DNA of 44,413 bases from assembly GCA_003171065.1 (NCBI GenBank), contig PMXQ01000105.1:35443-79855 (forward strand). Direction: 5' to 3'. The translations under genes were made by a program, and so were the position numbers. Source of the stretch: Chloroflexota bacterium. Its GTDB lineage: Bacteria > Chloroflexota > Limnocylindria > Limnocylindrales > CSP1-4. Numbering within the stretch: the stretch's first letter is position 1; each line of letters starts with the position of its first letter. The notes below the pieces were generated by a model. That model saw nothing but the letters and a program-made list of their open reading frames with translations, was not told where the DNA came from and did not search any database. Positions 8,685-16,089 of this stretch are shown here, piece by piece.

Positions 8685-8818
8685 AGGTTTCAGTCGAGAG
8701 GTCGATGCAGGGTCATTCTCAGGGCTGACGGCCGGGCTGCGGCCCGGTGGGTAGATTCACGCGTGGCAGGGCCCGCGGCGAGGATGGGTACCGTCCGGGA
8801 TAGAGAGCAAGGAGTGAG

Positions 8819-9748
8819 ATGACGCAAAGCGGCGAGCCTGTGATCGGCGTCGCCAACCTGTGCAAGTGCTACGGCGACGTCAAGGCCGTCGATGGGATCA
8901 GCTTCCAGGTGGGGCGTGGCGAGGTCTTCGGCCTGCTGGGGCCGAACGGGGCCGGCAAGACGACCACGATCGAGATCCTAGAGGGCCTGCGCGAGCCGGA
9001 CTCCGGGTCCGTCACCGTCTTCGGAATGGACGTCACCAGGCACGCGCCGTCTATCAAGCAGCGCATCGGAGTCCAGCTCCAGACGGTGTCGCTGTACCCG
9101 CGGCTGACGGTGACCGAGTTGCTGGATCTCTTCGGCAGCTTCTACGCGCACCATCTGCCCACCAAGCAGTTGATCGACGCGGTCGACCTGGGCGAGCGCG
9201 CGAAGGCCCGGTCGATGAACCTTTCGGGCGGCCAGCAGCAGCGCCTGTCGATCGCTCTGGCCCTGGTCAACGATCCCGAGCTGATCTTCCTCGACGAGCC
9301 GACGACCGGCCTCGATCCCCAGGCGCGCCGCTCACTCTGGGATCTGATCAAGGGGCTCCAGGGGCGCGGCAAGTCGATCCTTATGACGACCCACTACATG
9401 GAGGAGGCCGCGGAACTTTGCGACCGGGTCGCCATCATGGACCACGGGCACATCCTTGAGATGGGAACGGTCCCGGAGCTGATCGGGCGGCGGTTCAAGG
9501 AGCGGGCCGTCTTCTTCGACACGAGCCCCAAGCTCCCGGTCGAGCAGCTCGGCAAGCTCGATGGGGTTACGCGAGCTGCCGTCGAGGACGGGCAGACCGT
9601 CCTGTACTCGCGCGACGTTGCGGGCACGATCGGCGCCCTCCTGGGGCTGACGGACCAGCTCAACATCGACCCGCACAACCTTGGCATTCGCCAGGCGACC
9701 CTCGAAGACGTCTTCCTCGACCTGACCGGTCGAGCGCTGCGCGACTAG
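8819..9748 (+). CDS. ABC transporter ATP-binding protein (DrrA/CcmA-like, ABC-2 exporter)
   Basis: The 309-residue ATPase has Walker A GPNGAGKT (41-48), the Q-loop in GVQLQTVSLYP, signature LSGGQQQR (135-142), Walker B LIFLDEP (155-161), the D-loop TTGLDPQ and the H-loop TTH. The C-terminal ~80 residues are the extension seen in drug/lipid exporters of this class, ending ATLEDVFLDLTGRALRD. It pairs with the permease 10 bases downstream and energises export. The substrate cannot be told from sequence; DrrAB-type drug, lipid or polysaccharide exporters are the nearest group. AAGGAG lies 5 nt upstream of the ATG. Confidence 0.95.
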   Translation: MTQSGEPVIGVANLCKCYGDVKAVDGISFQVGRGEVFGLLGPNGAGKTTTIEILEGLREPDSGSVTVFGMDVTRHAPSIKQRIGVQLQTVSLYPRLTVTELLDLFGSFYAHHLPTKQLIDAVDLGERAKARSMNLSGGQQQRLSIALALVNDPELIFLDEPTTGLDPQARRSLWDLIKGLQGRGKSILMTTHYMEEAAELCDRVAIMDHGHILEMGTVPELIGRRFKERAVFFDTSPKLPVEQLGKLDGVTRAAVEDGQTVLYSRDVAGTIGALLGLTDQLNIDPHNLGIRQATLEDVFLDLTGRALRD

Positions 9749-9758
9749 GAGCCGAAAG

Positions 9759-10841
9759 ATGAACACCCTCATGCGGCTGACGGTCGCGAACATAAGGTCC
9801 CTGGTGCGGGACCGGGCCGCCCTCTTCTGGACCTTCTTCTTCCCGGTCATGTTCGTCTTCCTGTTCGGCTGGATCTTCGGCGGCAGCGGCGATGGCAAGG
9901 TCGCGATCGGCTTTGTCGACCAGGACAACACGCCGGTCTCGATGGGGCTCCAGCAGGCCTTCTCTCAGGTCACTCTCCTGACCATCCAGACCGGCTCGCT
10001 CGAGGCCGAGAAGGCGGCGATGCAGCACGGCGACATCTCGGCCATAGTCGTCGTTCCGAGCGGCACCGGCGTCGCCGTCGCCGCGAAGAGCGCGACTTCC
10101 ATCCAGTTGTACATCGATCCGAGCAGCAGCCAGGTCAGTCAGGTCGTCGAGCAGATAGCGGACCAGATAGCCAGCGGCTTCAACCTGCAGCTGGCCGGCG
10201 GGTCGGCGGTCGTCGGGATCCAGCAGATGACCCTGCAATCCACCAACATCAGCACCGTCGCGTACCTGGTCCCGAGCATCCTGGCCATGGCCCTGATGCA
10301 ACTCGGCGTCTTCGCCGCCATTCCGCTGGTGCAGCAGCGCGAGAAGGGCATCCTCAAGCGTATTGGCGCGACGCCGCTTGCTCGCTGGAAGCTCGTCGGG
10401 AGCAACGTCTTGATGCGCCTGATGGTGGCCATCGTGGACGCCGTGGTGATCCTCGGCATCGGACTGATCTTCTTCAACGTTCAGATCGTCGGCAACCTCC
10501 TGGCCGCGGCCGGGCTTGTCCTCCTCGGGGCCGGCGCGTTCCTGGCCATCGGCTTCGCGCTCGCGTCCTTCCTCAAGACCGAGGAGCAGGCAACCGGGGT
10601 GGTGCAGGTGGTCCAGATGCCGATGATGTTCCTGTCCGGCATCTTCTTCTCGTTCGATTTCCTGCCCGGCTTCCTCCAGACGGTCGCCCGCTTCATGCCG
10701 CTGACCTACCTGGCCGATGCCCTGCGACAGGTCATGGTCAACGGGACTCAGGTCGCTCCGCTCGGGGTGGACGTGGCGATCCTCACCGGCTGGCTGGTCG
10801 TCTGCCTGGGCATTGCGGCTCGCTCGTTCCGCTGGGAGTAG
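9759..10841 (+). CDS. ABC-2 type transporter permease
   Basis: The 360-residue membrane protein has one N-terminal helix (about 22-45, TFFFPVMFVFLFGWIFGG), a large external domain of about 130 residues (VAIGFVDQDNTPVSMGLQQA and following) and five C-terminal helices. This is the standard ABC-2 (YhgE/NatB-like) topology. The region near KRIGATPLARWKLVGSN, on the cytoplasmic side between helices, is the typical coupling element. AGGAG stands 7 nt before the ATG. It forms the channel for the ATPase encoded just upstream. There is no third gene in the unit; a tandem repeat array begins 89 bases after the stop. Confidence 0.93.
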   Translation: MNTLMRLTVANIRSLVRDRAALFWTFFFPVMFVFLFGWIFGGSGDGKVAIGFVDQDNTPVSMGLQQAFSQVTLLTIQTGSLEAEKAAMQHGDISAIVVVPSGTGVAVAAKSATSIQLYIDPSSSQVSQVVEQIADQIASGFNLQLAGGSAVVGIQQMTLQSTNISTVAYLVPSILAMALMQLGVFAAIPLVQQREKGILKRIGATPLARWKLVGSNVLMRLMVAIVDAVVILGIGLIFFNVQIVGNLLAAAGLVLLGAGAFLAIGFALASFLKTEEQATGVVQVVQMPMMFLSGIFFSFDFLPGFLQTVARFMPLTYLADALRQVMVNGTQVAPLGVDVAILTGWLVVCLGIAARSFRWE

Positions 10842-10930
10842 GCCCGGCGCACGGGTCGTCAGCTACGCCACTCGTCGCGCGGCGACATCGGGCCCGGCTC
10901 CGGCCGCCGCCGGCCGCCATGTCGGGCTCC

Positions 10931-11042
10931 GCTCCGGCGGCCCCTGGCTCCGGCGGCCCCTGGCTCCGGCGGCCCCTGGCTCCGGCGGCCCCTGGCTCCG
11001 GCGGCCCCTGGCTCCGGCGGCCCCTGGCTCCGGCGGCCCCTG
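10931..11042. repeat. Seven perfect tandem copies of a 16-bp GC-rich unit
   Basis: The unit GCTCCGGCGGCCCCTG repeats seven times without change, followed by a partial degenerate copy. The unit length is not a multiple of three, so each strand reads the same peptide pattern in all frames. These apparent open frames are repeat artefacts. The array lies between the exporter permease and the nitroreductase gene. Confidence 0.95.
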
Positions 11043-11339
11043 GCCCCGGCCCAAACGACACCCTGGGTGACACAACGGAACATCGGGGCGGTGCGAGGCG
11101 CGTCCGGTGGCGAGGACGAGCCCGGAGAGGGCGAGTTCACGCTCGGAATCCGCTCAACCGAGGCAGCCTCGACGCGCCGCCAGGTGGCCCTCACGCGGTC
11201 CGGGCACTTTGTGTCGCCCCCGCTGACGATGAGGACAGGAATCGCCACCGTATGCGCGTAACGCCACCCCGGGTGACGGTGAGGAAGAAGCGCGCAGCGC
11301 AGCCGATGTGCGCGGCCGAAGCGTGGCCGCGGACGACCT
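11043..11339. other. Intergenic, no supported gene
   Basis: Short open frames on both strands lack ribosome binding sites and family features. Nothing else was recognised, apart from CCGGGTGAC/GTGAC-like short repeats. Confidence 0.5.
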
Positions 11340-11861
11340 CTACCAGCGCTCGTAGTGGACTACGGCTTCAAGAGGCTTGCGGCCGCCGGCACGCTTCGCC
11401 CATGTGAGCGCGGCGGGATCGGCCGGGTAGCCGAACGAGAGCAGGAACTCGCAGTGGCGGCCGGCCGGGAGGCTGAGGAGCTCGCGGACCAGCGCTTGCT
11501 CGTATACGGTTGCGGGCACGCTACCGATCCCAAGCTCCCACGCGGCCAGGGTCATGTTCTGGGCCGCGCGGCCCAGATCCCACATGAGCGAGAGCGGCGC
11601 CTCGGCCGTGGCCGGGTCGGGAGTGACCAGGGCGATCGCGGCCGCGGCGCCGGCCAGATGCTGGGCGTAGGGGCCGACGCCGGCCAGCTCAGCCAGGTGG
11701 ACTGGATCGGTGCAGACGACGAAGTCCCAGTTCTGCTGGTTCTTGGAGCTGCCCGAGCGACGTCCCGCGTTGAGGATGCGCTCCAGGTGCTCGGGTTCCA
11801 GCGGCCGATCGGCGAACTTGCGGATCGCTCGTGTGGTGTCGATCGCTTGCCAGGTGTCCAT
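11340..11861 (-). CDS. Nitroreductase-family FMN oxidoreductase
   Basis: The 173-residue enzyme belongs to the compact nitroreductase fold, which binds FMN as a dimer and reduces nitro compounds or quinones with NAD(P)H. The N-terminal TTRAIRKFADRPLEPEHLERIL holds the Arg that contacts FMN phosphate. SGSSKNQQNWDFVV replaces the usual PSxxNxQPW stretch. DLGRAAQNMTLAAWELGIGSV is the conserved central helix and LSFGYPA the C-terminal motif. The ATG at 11861 has GGAG about 5 nt upstream. It is downstream of, and possibly co-transcribed with, the hydrolase gene (67 bases apart). Confidence 0.9.
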   Translation of the reverse strand: MDTWQAIDTTRAIRKFADRPLEPEHLERILNAGRRSGSSKNQQNWDFVVCTDPVHLAELAGVGPYAQHLAGAAAAIALVTPDPATAEAPLSLMWDLGRAAQNMTLAAWELGIGSVPATVYEQALVRELLSLPAGRHCEFLLSFGYPADPAALTWAKRAGGRKPLEAVVHYERW

Positions 11862-11928
11862 CGGATCTCCGGTTGGCGGGCCGGCCGGCCGACGGCGGTG
11901 GTCGGACGGCGGCCGAATGAGGGACGGA

Positions 11929-13080
11929 TCAGTCGAGGGGTGGGCGGCCGGCTTCTTCGGATGCCTCGATGGTGGCCCTGGCGCGGGCCTCCAGACGGGC
12001 CTTCTCGCGGGCCTCGGCTTCGGCCGCGACGGCTGCGCTCGCGGCGCCGAAGCCGTAGATGGGATTCTCAGGGCGCTCGACTACGCAAGCCGCGGCGAGC
12101 CCGCCGGCCTTCTTCGGAGCCACCGGGCCGCCGAGCTCTTTGGCGAAGAACGACGCCGTTCTGCGCCGCACGCCGGCGTCCTCGTACAGCCAGCGATGAC
12201 CGTAACCGGGCACGATCACCGTTTCAACCGGGGCGGAACCGGGGTCGGTGCGGGCGCCACGAGCCGCGTCGGCGATCAGCGCGAGGTGCGCCAGCGGCAC
12301 GCCCTGATCGTCCTCGCCGTGCAACAGCAGCAGGGGGCCGCAATACCGGGCGGCGGCGACGCACGCGCTCGCGTCGTCGATGGAATGGCCGCGCTGGACC
12401 ACCAGGACGGCCGCGGTCAGGTAGGCGAGGGGAGTGGCGACCGGTCGGGGTATGTGCCTCTCCGCCATCTCGAAGGTCTTGCGGGTTATCCGGACCAGGT
12501 CCGCCGGCGATGACAGCGCCACGACAGCCCGGACCGCGGGCTCGGATGCGCCGGCCACGATCACGCCGGCGCCGCCCAACGAATGCCCCAGCAGGCCCAC
12601 GGCCGAAACATCCGGACGGGCGGCCAGCCAGCGAGCTGCCGCCGCGGCGTCCGCGCCGAACTCCGGCACGTTCAGCGGCATCTCCTCGGGCGGGTTGTCG
12701 CCGTGGCCGCGCACGTCGATGACCAGGCAGTGGAAACCGGCGGCGTGCAGGTAGCGGGCGTGGGCCACAGATCGGCCGCGGTTCGACTCCCAGCCGTGCA
12801 CGATCGCGACTGCGGGCCGCGGCCGGGCCGGGCGATCGGGACCGTCCGAACCTTCGGCCGGCACGAACCAGCCGGCCAGGCGTGCATCGCCCGACGGAAT
12901 CTCGACGGACTCGAACGCCAGCCCGAAATCGGCCGGATTGCCCTCGACCGGGCTTCGATGGGGCAGGCCCACCTTCTCGCGGTACTGCAGCGCGAACCGA
13001 TAAGCGAGGCCGAAGGAGACGGCACCCACGACGCCCGCGGCCAGCGCCAGGGGCCTGGGTCGGAAGGGAAGAGATGTCAT
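11929..13080 (-). CDS. Alpha/beta hydrolase, membrane-anchored
   Basis: The 383-residue protein has an N-terminal hydrophobic helix (about 10-32) that may be an anchor or uncleaved signal. An alpha/beta hydrolase domain follows: oxyanion-hole region IVHGWESNRG, FHCLVIDVRGHGDN, nucleophile elbow GHSLGG (Ser167), acid in LLLLHGEDDQGVP (about 257) and catalytic His in GYGHRW (about 295). The C-terminal 60 residues are Ala/Glu-rich and helical. It is similar to BAAT/dipeptidyl-peptidase-like esterases; the substrate is unknown. The start could be the ATG at 13080, or an in-frame GTG at 13098 that has AGGGG 7 nt upstream, adding six residues. Confidence 0.85.
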   Translation of the reverse strand: MTSLPFRPRPLALAAGVVGAVSFGLAYRFALQYREKVGLPHRSPVEGNPADFGLAFESVEIPSGDARLAGWFVPAEGSDGPDRPARPRPAVAIVHGWESNRGRSVAHARYLHAAGFHCLVIDVRGHGDNPPEEMPLNVPEFGADAAAAARWLAARPDVSAVGLLGHSLGGAGVIVAGASEPAVRAVVALSSPADLVRITRKTFEMAERHIPRPVATPLAYLTAAVLVVQRGHSIDDASACVAAARYCGPLLLLHGEDDQGVPLAHLALIADAARGARTDPGSAPVETVIVPGYGHRWLYEDAGVRRRTASFFAKELGGPVAPKKAGGLAAACVVERPENPIYGFGAASAAVAAEAEAREKARLEARARATIEASEEAGRPPLD

Positions 13081-13183
13081 GAGCGTAGGGGACGGCACCG
13101 CGGCGCCCCTGTCAAGCGGGCGACCTCCCGATGGCCGCGGCCGATACCGAAACGGCCCGAGGAGGGCTTCTGGCCGGGCCCGG

Positions 13184-13195
13184 TAGACTGGTGGG
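13184..13195 (+). promoter_or_regulatory. -10 element for leaderless J-domain transcript
   Basis: TAGACT (13184-13189) lies 6 nt before the ATG at 13196. Confidence 0.5.
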
Positions 13196-13951
13196 ATGCC
13201 GCCGCGCAACCCGTTCACGGTCCTGGAGATCCCCCTCGACGCCACCACGGACGCCATCAAAGCGGCCTGGCGACGTCTCGCCCGCCAGCATCACCCCGAC
13301 GTGGCGAGCGGCGATGAGGGCGTCGAGCGCCACGCCAACCGCCGCATGGCGGAGATCAACACCGCATATCATGAGCTCAGCGACCCGGAGCGGCGGCAGC
13401 GGCATAGGGAAGCGGCGGTTCGAGCGGCCCGTGGCGGCCAGTCCGGGGAGTGGCCCGGAGCGACCACCGCCGGCGACGTCTCAGCCGCCCCGGACCATCG
13501 GTCCGGCTGGGCTCCGCAGCCTCGCACCGGGCGGCCCGTCACCGCCCGGATCGACACCAGTGCGCTCCTGCGCCCCCGCAACGCGACCCTGCATCCGCTC
13601 GACCGGAGCCCGCTGCCGGGGCTTCCGCCGCGTCCCCGCTCGGCGGAGGATCGGGAGCCGCCGCGCGCATCCACGCCTAGCGGGCCCACGCACCGGCGAC
13701 CCGGGCCGGATCTGGAAGGGGAGCTGCCCGCCCTCGCCGACGCGCTGGATACGCGCCTCAAGTTCGGCAAGTTCGAGGGTTTGACCCTGGCCGATGTGGC
13801 CGAGCTGGAGCCGACCTACGTCGACTGGATCGTGCGCACCATCGACCGCGATGCCGGACTGCTGCTGGCAGCGCGCGTCGTCCTGCGCTACCTGGAACGC
13901 TCCGGAGCGCTTCGGCGACGTCGGTTGGACACGGCTTTCCCGCGCCGTTGA
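13196..13951 (+). CDS. J-domain protein with C-terminal ExoX-like domain (paralogue 1)
   Basis: The protein has 251 residues. The J domain (about 5-72) has the HPD motif at 33-35, so it could stimulate a DnaK ATPase. There is no Gly/Phe zone and no CXXCXGXG zinc domain, so this is not DnaJ or CbpA. A Pro/Arg/Ser-rich linker (about 75-180) leads to a C-terminal domain at about 186-235. Its pattern, LKFGKFEGLTLADVAELEPTYVDWIVRT, matches the small domain found at the C-terminus of ExoX-type exonucleases. The second gene of this window with the same two-domain plan starts at 33779. The role is unknown; a link between Hsp70 and nucleic-acid processing is speculation. Confidence 0.85.
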   Translation: MPPRNPFTVLEIPLDATTDAIKAAWRRLARQHHPDVASGDEGVERHANRRMAEINTAYHELSDPERRQRHREAAVRAARGGQSGEWPGATTAGDVSAAPDHRSGWAPQPRTGRPVTARIDTSALLRPRNATLHPLDRSPLPGLPPRPRSAEDREPPRASTPSGPTHRRPGPDLEGELPALADALDTRLKFGKFEGLTLADVAELEPTYVDWIVRTIDRDAGLLLAARVVLRYLERSGALRRRRLDTAFPRR

Positions 13952-14226
13952 CAGGGTTGGGGGCCGCCGATCGAAAAGGCCATGCTGGCCGGCTCTCCGT
14001 GGTTGCTCGGGTCGTGGTCGGGGCTTGCGACCTCCAGTACGACGCCCCGGTCGTTTCAAGGTGGCGGCTGCGTTGGCCCCGGCCCGTGTCCGACGCCCCT
14101 GGCCTCTTTCTTGCTCCGATGATCGGCGGCCAGTCCACACCGTAGCGCCAGATCGGCGCGGAGCAATGGCCCGTCCGGGCGTACCTACGACAGGCAGTAA
14201 GTCCGGCGCACCGGCGCACCGGGCGT
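13952..14226. other. Intergenic, nothing recognised
   Basis: No supported gene, repeat or terminator with a T-run was seen here. Confidence 0.4.
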
Positions 14227-14238
14227 TACCATCGATAC
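14227..14238 (+). promoter_or_regulatory. -10 element for leaderless DinB-like transcript
   Basis: TACCAT (14227-14232) lies 6 nt before the ATG at 14239. There is no Shine-Dalgarno. Confidence 0.5.
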
Positions 14239-14727
14239 ATGTATGCCGATGGTTTGTCCTTCCTCGACGAAGAACGCGAGGCCTGGCGACCCTATGAGGC
14301 CCTCCTCGACCTGACCGATGAACAGCTGGAGAAGCCTGTCGAGGGCGCCCATGGTTGGAGCGGAAGGGATCTGATGGGCCACTTGGGCGCCTGGGTCCAG
14401 AGTTGGCGAACCATCGCCCAGGAACTGGCGGTTGGGCCGAAGAGTCCGGCTCTTGATTGGCTGAAGGAAGTCGGCGACGACTGGGATGCACAGGGCGATG
14501 CGATCAACGCTCGCCTGCAGGCCGAATGGGCGGCTCTGCCGATGGCCGAGGTCAGGCATCGTTTCGCGACGCTCCCCGGCGAGCTGCGCGGCTACCTCAC
14601 CGTGGTGCCCGAAACCCGCTGGCTCAAGGATTCGGCTCACCTCAAGTCGCTGCTCGGGAACACGACGGAACACTACGACGAACACATGGCGGATCTCCGA
14701 GCCGTGCTCGCCGCAGCCGGGCGCTGA
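14239..14727 (+). CDS. DinB / maleylpyruvate-isomerase-like four-helix protein
   Basis: The 162-residue all-helical protein fits the DinB/MDMPI-N fold. WSGRDLMGHLGAWVQSW near 39-55 carries the first metal-ligand His, and NTTEHYDEHMADLRAVL near 140-157 carries the C-terminal His pair. Members bind a metal and act as thiol-dependent transferases or in detoxification; the activity here is unknown. The ATG at 14239 is preceded by a -10-like hexamer and no ribosome binding site, so a leaderless mRNA is likely. The next gene starts 36 bases after the stop and is probably co-transcribed. Confidence 0.75.
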   Translation: MYADGLSFLDEEREAWRPYEALLDLTDEQLEKPVEGAHGWSGRDLMGHLGAWVQSWRTIAQELAVGPKSPALDWLKEVGDDWDAQGDAINARLQAEWAALPMAEVRHRFATLPGELRGYLTVVPETRWLKDSAHLKSLLGNTTEHYDEHMADLRAVLAAAGR

Positions 14728-14762
14728 TTGCCTGCGGTATCGGCCAGGAGGCGACCGACCGG

Positions 14763-15137
14763 ATGACCGACGACCGAACCAGCAACGGGTACACAGAAGC
14801 GCCGAGCGTGAACGAGGCGATCGACCGGCTCGCCGGCGAGCTGGACGAGATCCATCGCCACGAGTCCGGGACGCTCGTCGAATACGTGCGCGGTGCCACC
14901 GTCTTCGCCGCCCGCCAGGGGACCGTCGTCAGCTTCCGCCTCCGACCCGAAGTGGCCGACGCCGCTCTTCGAACGTCCGACACGGTCCGTTCCTCTCGCG
15001 GAGCGGGCTGGATCACCCTGCAGCCACGGGTAGTGGACGGCTTCGCCCTGGACCGGACACTGGCCTGGTTCGAGAGCGCCTGGCGCCAGGCGGGGGAATC
15101 GCCCGACGATCGGCCGGCCCCGCCGCGACCGAACTGA
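14763..15137 (+). CDS. Small protein resembling DUF5519 ('luciferase-like') family
   Basis: The protein has 124 residues. The pattern VVSFRLRPEVADAAL, then GAGWITLQPRVVDGF, then ALDRTLAWFESAWRQA recalls DUF5519 proteins, which end in a SGWVTF-type strand and a helix containing SYLR-like residues. The function of that family is not established. There is no signal peptide or membrane segment. The ATG at 14763 has AGGAGG 11 nt upstream, rather far. The tail is proline-rich. It is followed by two strong terminator hairpins. Confidence 0.6.
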   Translation: MTDDRTSNGYTEAPSVNEAIDRLAGELDEIHRHESGTLVEYVRGATVFAARQGTVVSFRLRPEVADAALRTSDTVRSSRGAGWITLQPRVVDGFALDRTLAWFESAWRQAGESPDDRPAPPRPN

Positions 15138-15188
15138 GGCCGCCCCGATCCCCCGGTCGTGGCCGGGAATGTGGAGCCGGGTAAAACA

Positions 15189-15251
15189 CGACCCCGGCCT
15201 GAGGGGGTAGGCCGGGGTCGCTAGACGGGGCCGAGGGGGAGGCCCCGTTTT
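15189..15251. terminator. Paired bidirectional terminator hairpins
   Basis: A perfect 12-bp stem (15189-15200 with 15209-15220) is flanked on its left by AAAA, giving a U-run for minus-strand transcripts. It is followed by ACGGGGCC-N8-GGCCCCGT (15225-15248) and TTT for plus-strand transcripts. The hairpins separate convergent units. Confidence 0.85.
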
Positions 15252-15285
15252 GGGATATTCGAATTGTGGTCGGGCGTCTTTGCCC

Positions 15286-15627
15286 TCAACTCTTGGTAGT
15301 AGCGTACTGCGAAAGCCCGAAGCTTGCCTCGAACTGTTCCGCGGACCGGGCCCCGATGACAGCCATCGGCTGCTGGCCCGGGCGGAAGAAGGCGACCGTT
15401 GGCAGGTTCATGATCTGGAGCGCCTGGGAGACGGCCGGGTTGGCGTCGACGTCCATTTTCACGACGTCGATCACGCCCGCATACTTCTTCGCGATCCGCT
15501 CTAGCTCCGGCGCGACCATCGCGCAAGGGCCGCACCAGGTGGCCCAGAAGTCAACTATGACCGGCCGCTCGGCGTTGAGGACGACCTGTTCGAAAGTCTC
15601 GTCCGTGACTTGTGCAACCTCGGCCAT
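15286..15627 (-). CDS. trxA: Thioredoxin
   Basis: The 113-residue thioredoxin fold has the active site WCGPC (Cys32, Cys35) in VDFWATWCGPCAMVAPELERIA and the conserved cis-proline in MNLPTVAFF. It is a general cytoplasmic dithiol reductant. The ATG at 15627 is 52 bases behind the ArsR-type regulator stop, so the two form a likely operon. AAAGGA is about 12 nt upstream, a loose ribosome binding site. Regulation of a thioredoxin by an ArsR-like protein suggests redox or metal/sulfur stress control. Confidence 0.93.
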   Translation of the reverse strand: MAEVAQVTDETFEQVVLNAERPVIVDFWATWCGPCAMVAPELERIAKKYAGVIDVVKMDVDANPAVSQALQIMNLPTVAFFRPGQQPMAVIGARSAEQFEASFGLSQYATTKS

Positions 15628-15679
15628 CTGGCGGATGGTCCTTTCTCCCTGCTGGATTGATGGCGAGCTCGAGTGGAAC

Positions 15680-15973
15680 TCAGCCGGAAATGGATTCGAG
15701 CAGCCGGCAGGCCTCGAGGATTCGCGTGTCCGCGAGGCGATAGTAGATGACGTTGCCGTCACGTCTGGTCAGGACCAGACCCGAGTTGCGCAGCACCGCG
15801 AGGTGCTGGCTCATGTTCGGGACGTGGCATCCGACGCGTTCGGACAGGTCCCGAACCGACAACTCGCCCTCGCCGAGGCATCGAAGGACGCACAGCCTCT
15901 TGGCGTCGGCCAGAGCCCTGGCCACCGCGGCGGACCGCTGCTGCGTTGCCTCCAGATCGCCCAGTTCGAGCAT
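15680..15973 (-). CDS. ArsR/SmtB-family transcriptional regulator
   Basis: The 97-residue winged helix-turn-helix reads LADAKRLCVLRCLGEGELSVRDLSERVGCHVPNMSQHLAVLRNSGLVLTRRDG, with helix-turn-helix and wing as in SmtB/ArsR. The alpha-3 metal box ELCVCDL is ELSVRDL here, so the As/Cd-type site is lost. Cysteines in RLCVLRCL and VGCH remain and could serve as a thiol sensor. It probably represses its own promoter and the downstream thioredoxin gene. The ATG at 15973 is 6 nt from the -10, giving a leaderless mRNA. Confidence 0.9.
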   Translation of the reverse strand: MLELGDLEATQQRSAAVARALADAKRLCVLRCLGEGELSVRDLSERVGCHVPNMSQHLAVLRNSGLVLTRRDGNVIYYRLADTRILEACRLLESISG

Positions 15974-16008
15974 ATGCGTACTCTACAACAGCTTGCGCAA
16001 CCACGCAA
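15974..16008 (-). promoter_or_regulatory. Promoter of the arsR-trx unit with overlapping palindrome
   Basis: On the minus strand: -35 TTGCGT (16008-16003), a 17-bp spacer, -10 TAGAGT (15985-15980), then 6 nt to the ATG. The -35/spacer contains an imperfect inverted repeat, TTGCGTGGTTGCGCAA, a plausible operator for the ArsR-type protein. Confidence 0.6.
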
Positions 16009-16077
16009 GTAGCGTCGCACCGGGCGGCTTGCCGGTTGGTCCTGCCGGCGCGGCCCGACGAGTTGGCGGCTTGTGGC

Positions 16078-16089
16078 TACGATGGCGGC
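16078..16089 (+). promoter_or_regulatory. -10 element for leaderless transcript of the 16090 gene
   Basis: TACGAT (16078-16083) is 6 nt before the ATG. There is no Shine-Dalgarno. Confidence 0.45.

Noticed and set aside
10931-11042. CRISPR-like array
   Set aside because: The repeats are directly adjacent, with no spacers and no cas genes.
10859-11248. Minus-strand open frame across the 16-bp repeats
   Set aside because: It is generated by the repeat itself, with no start signal and no family similarity.
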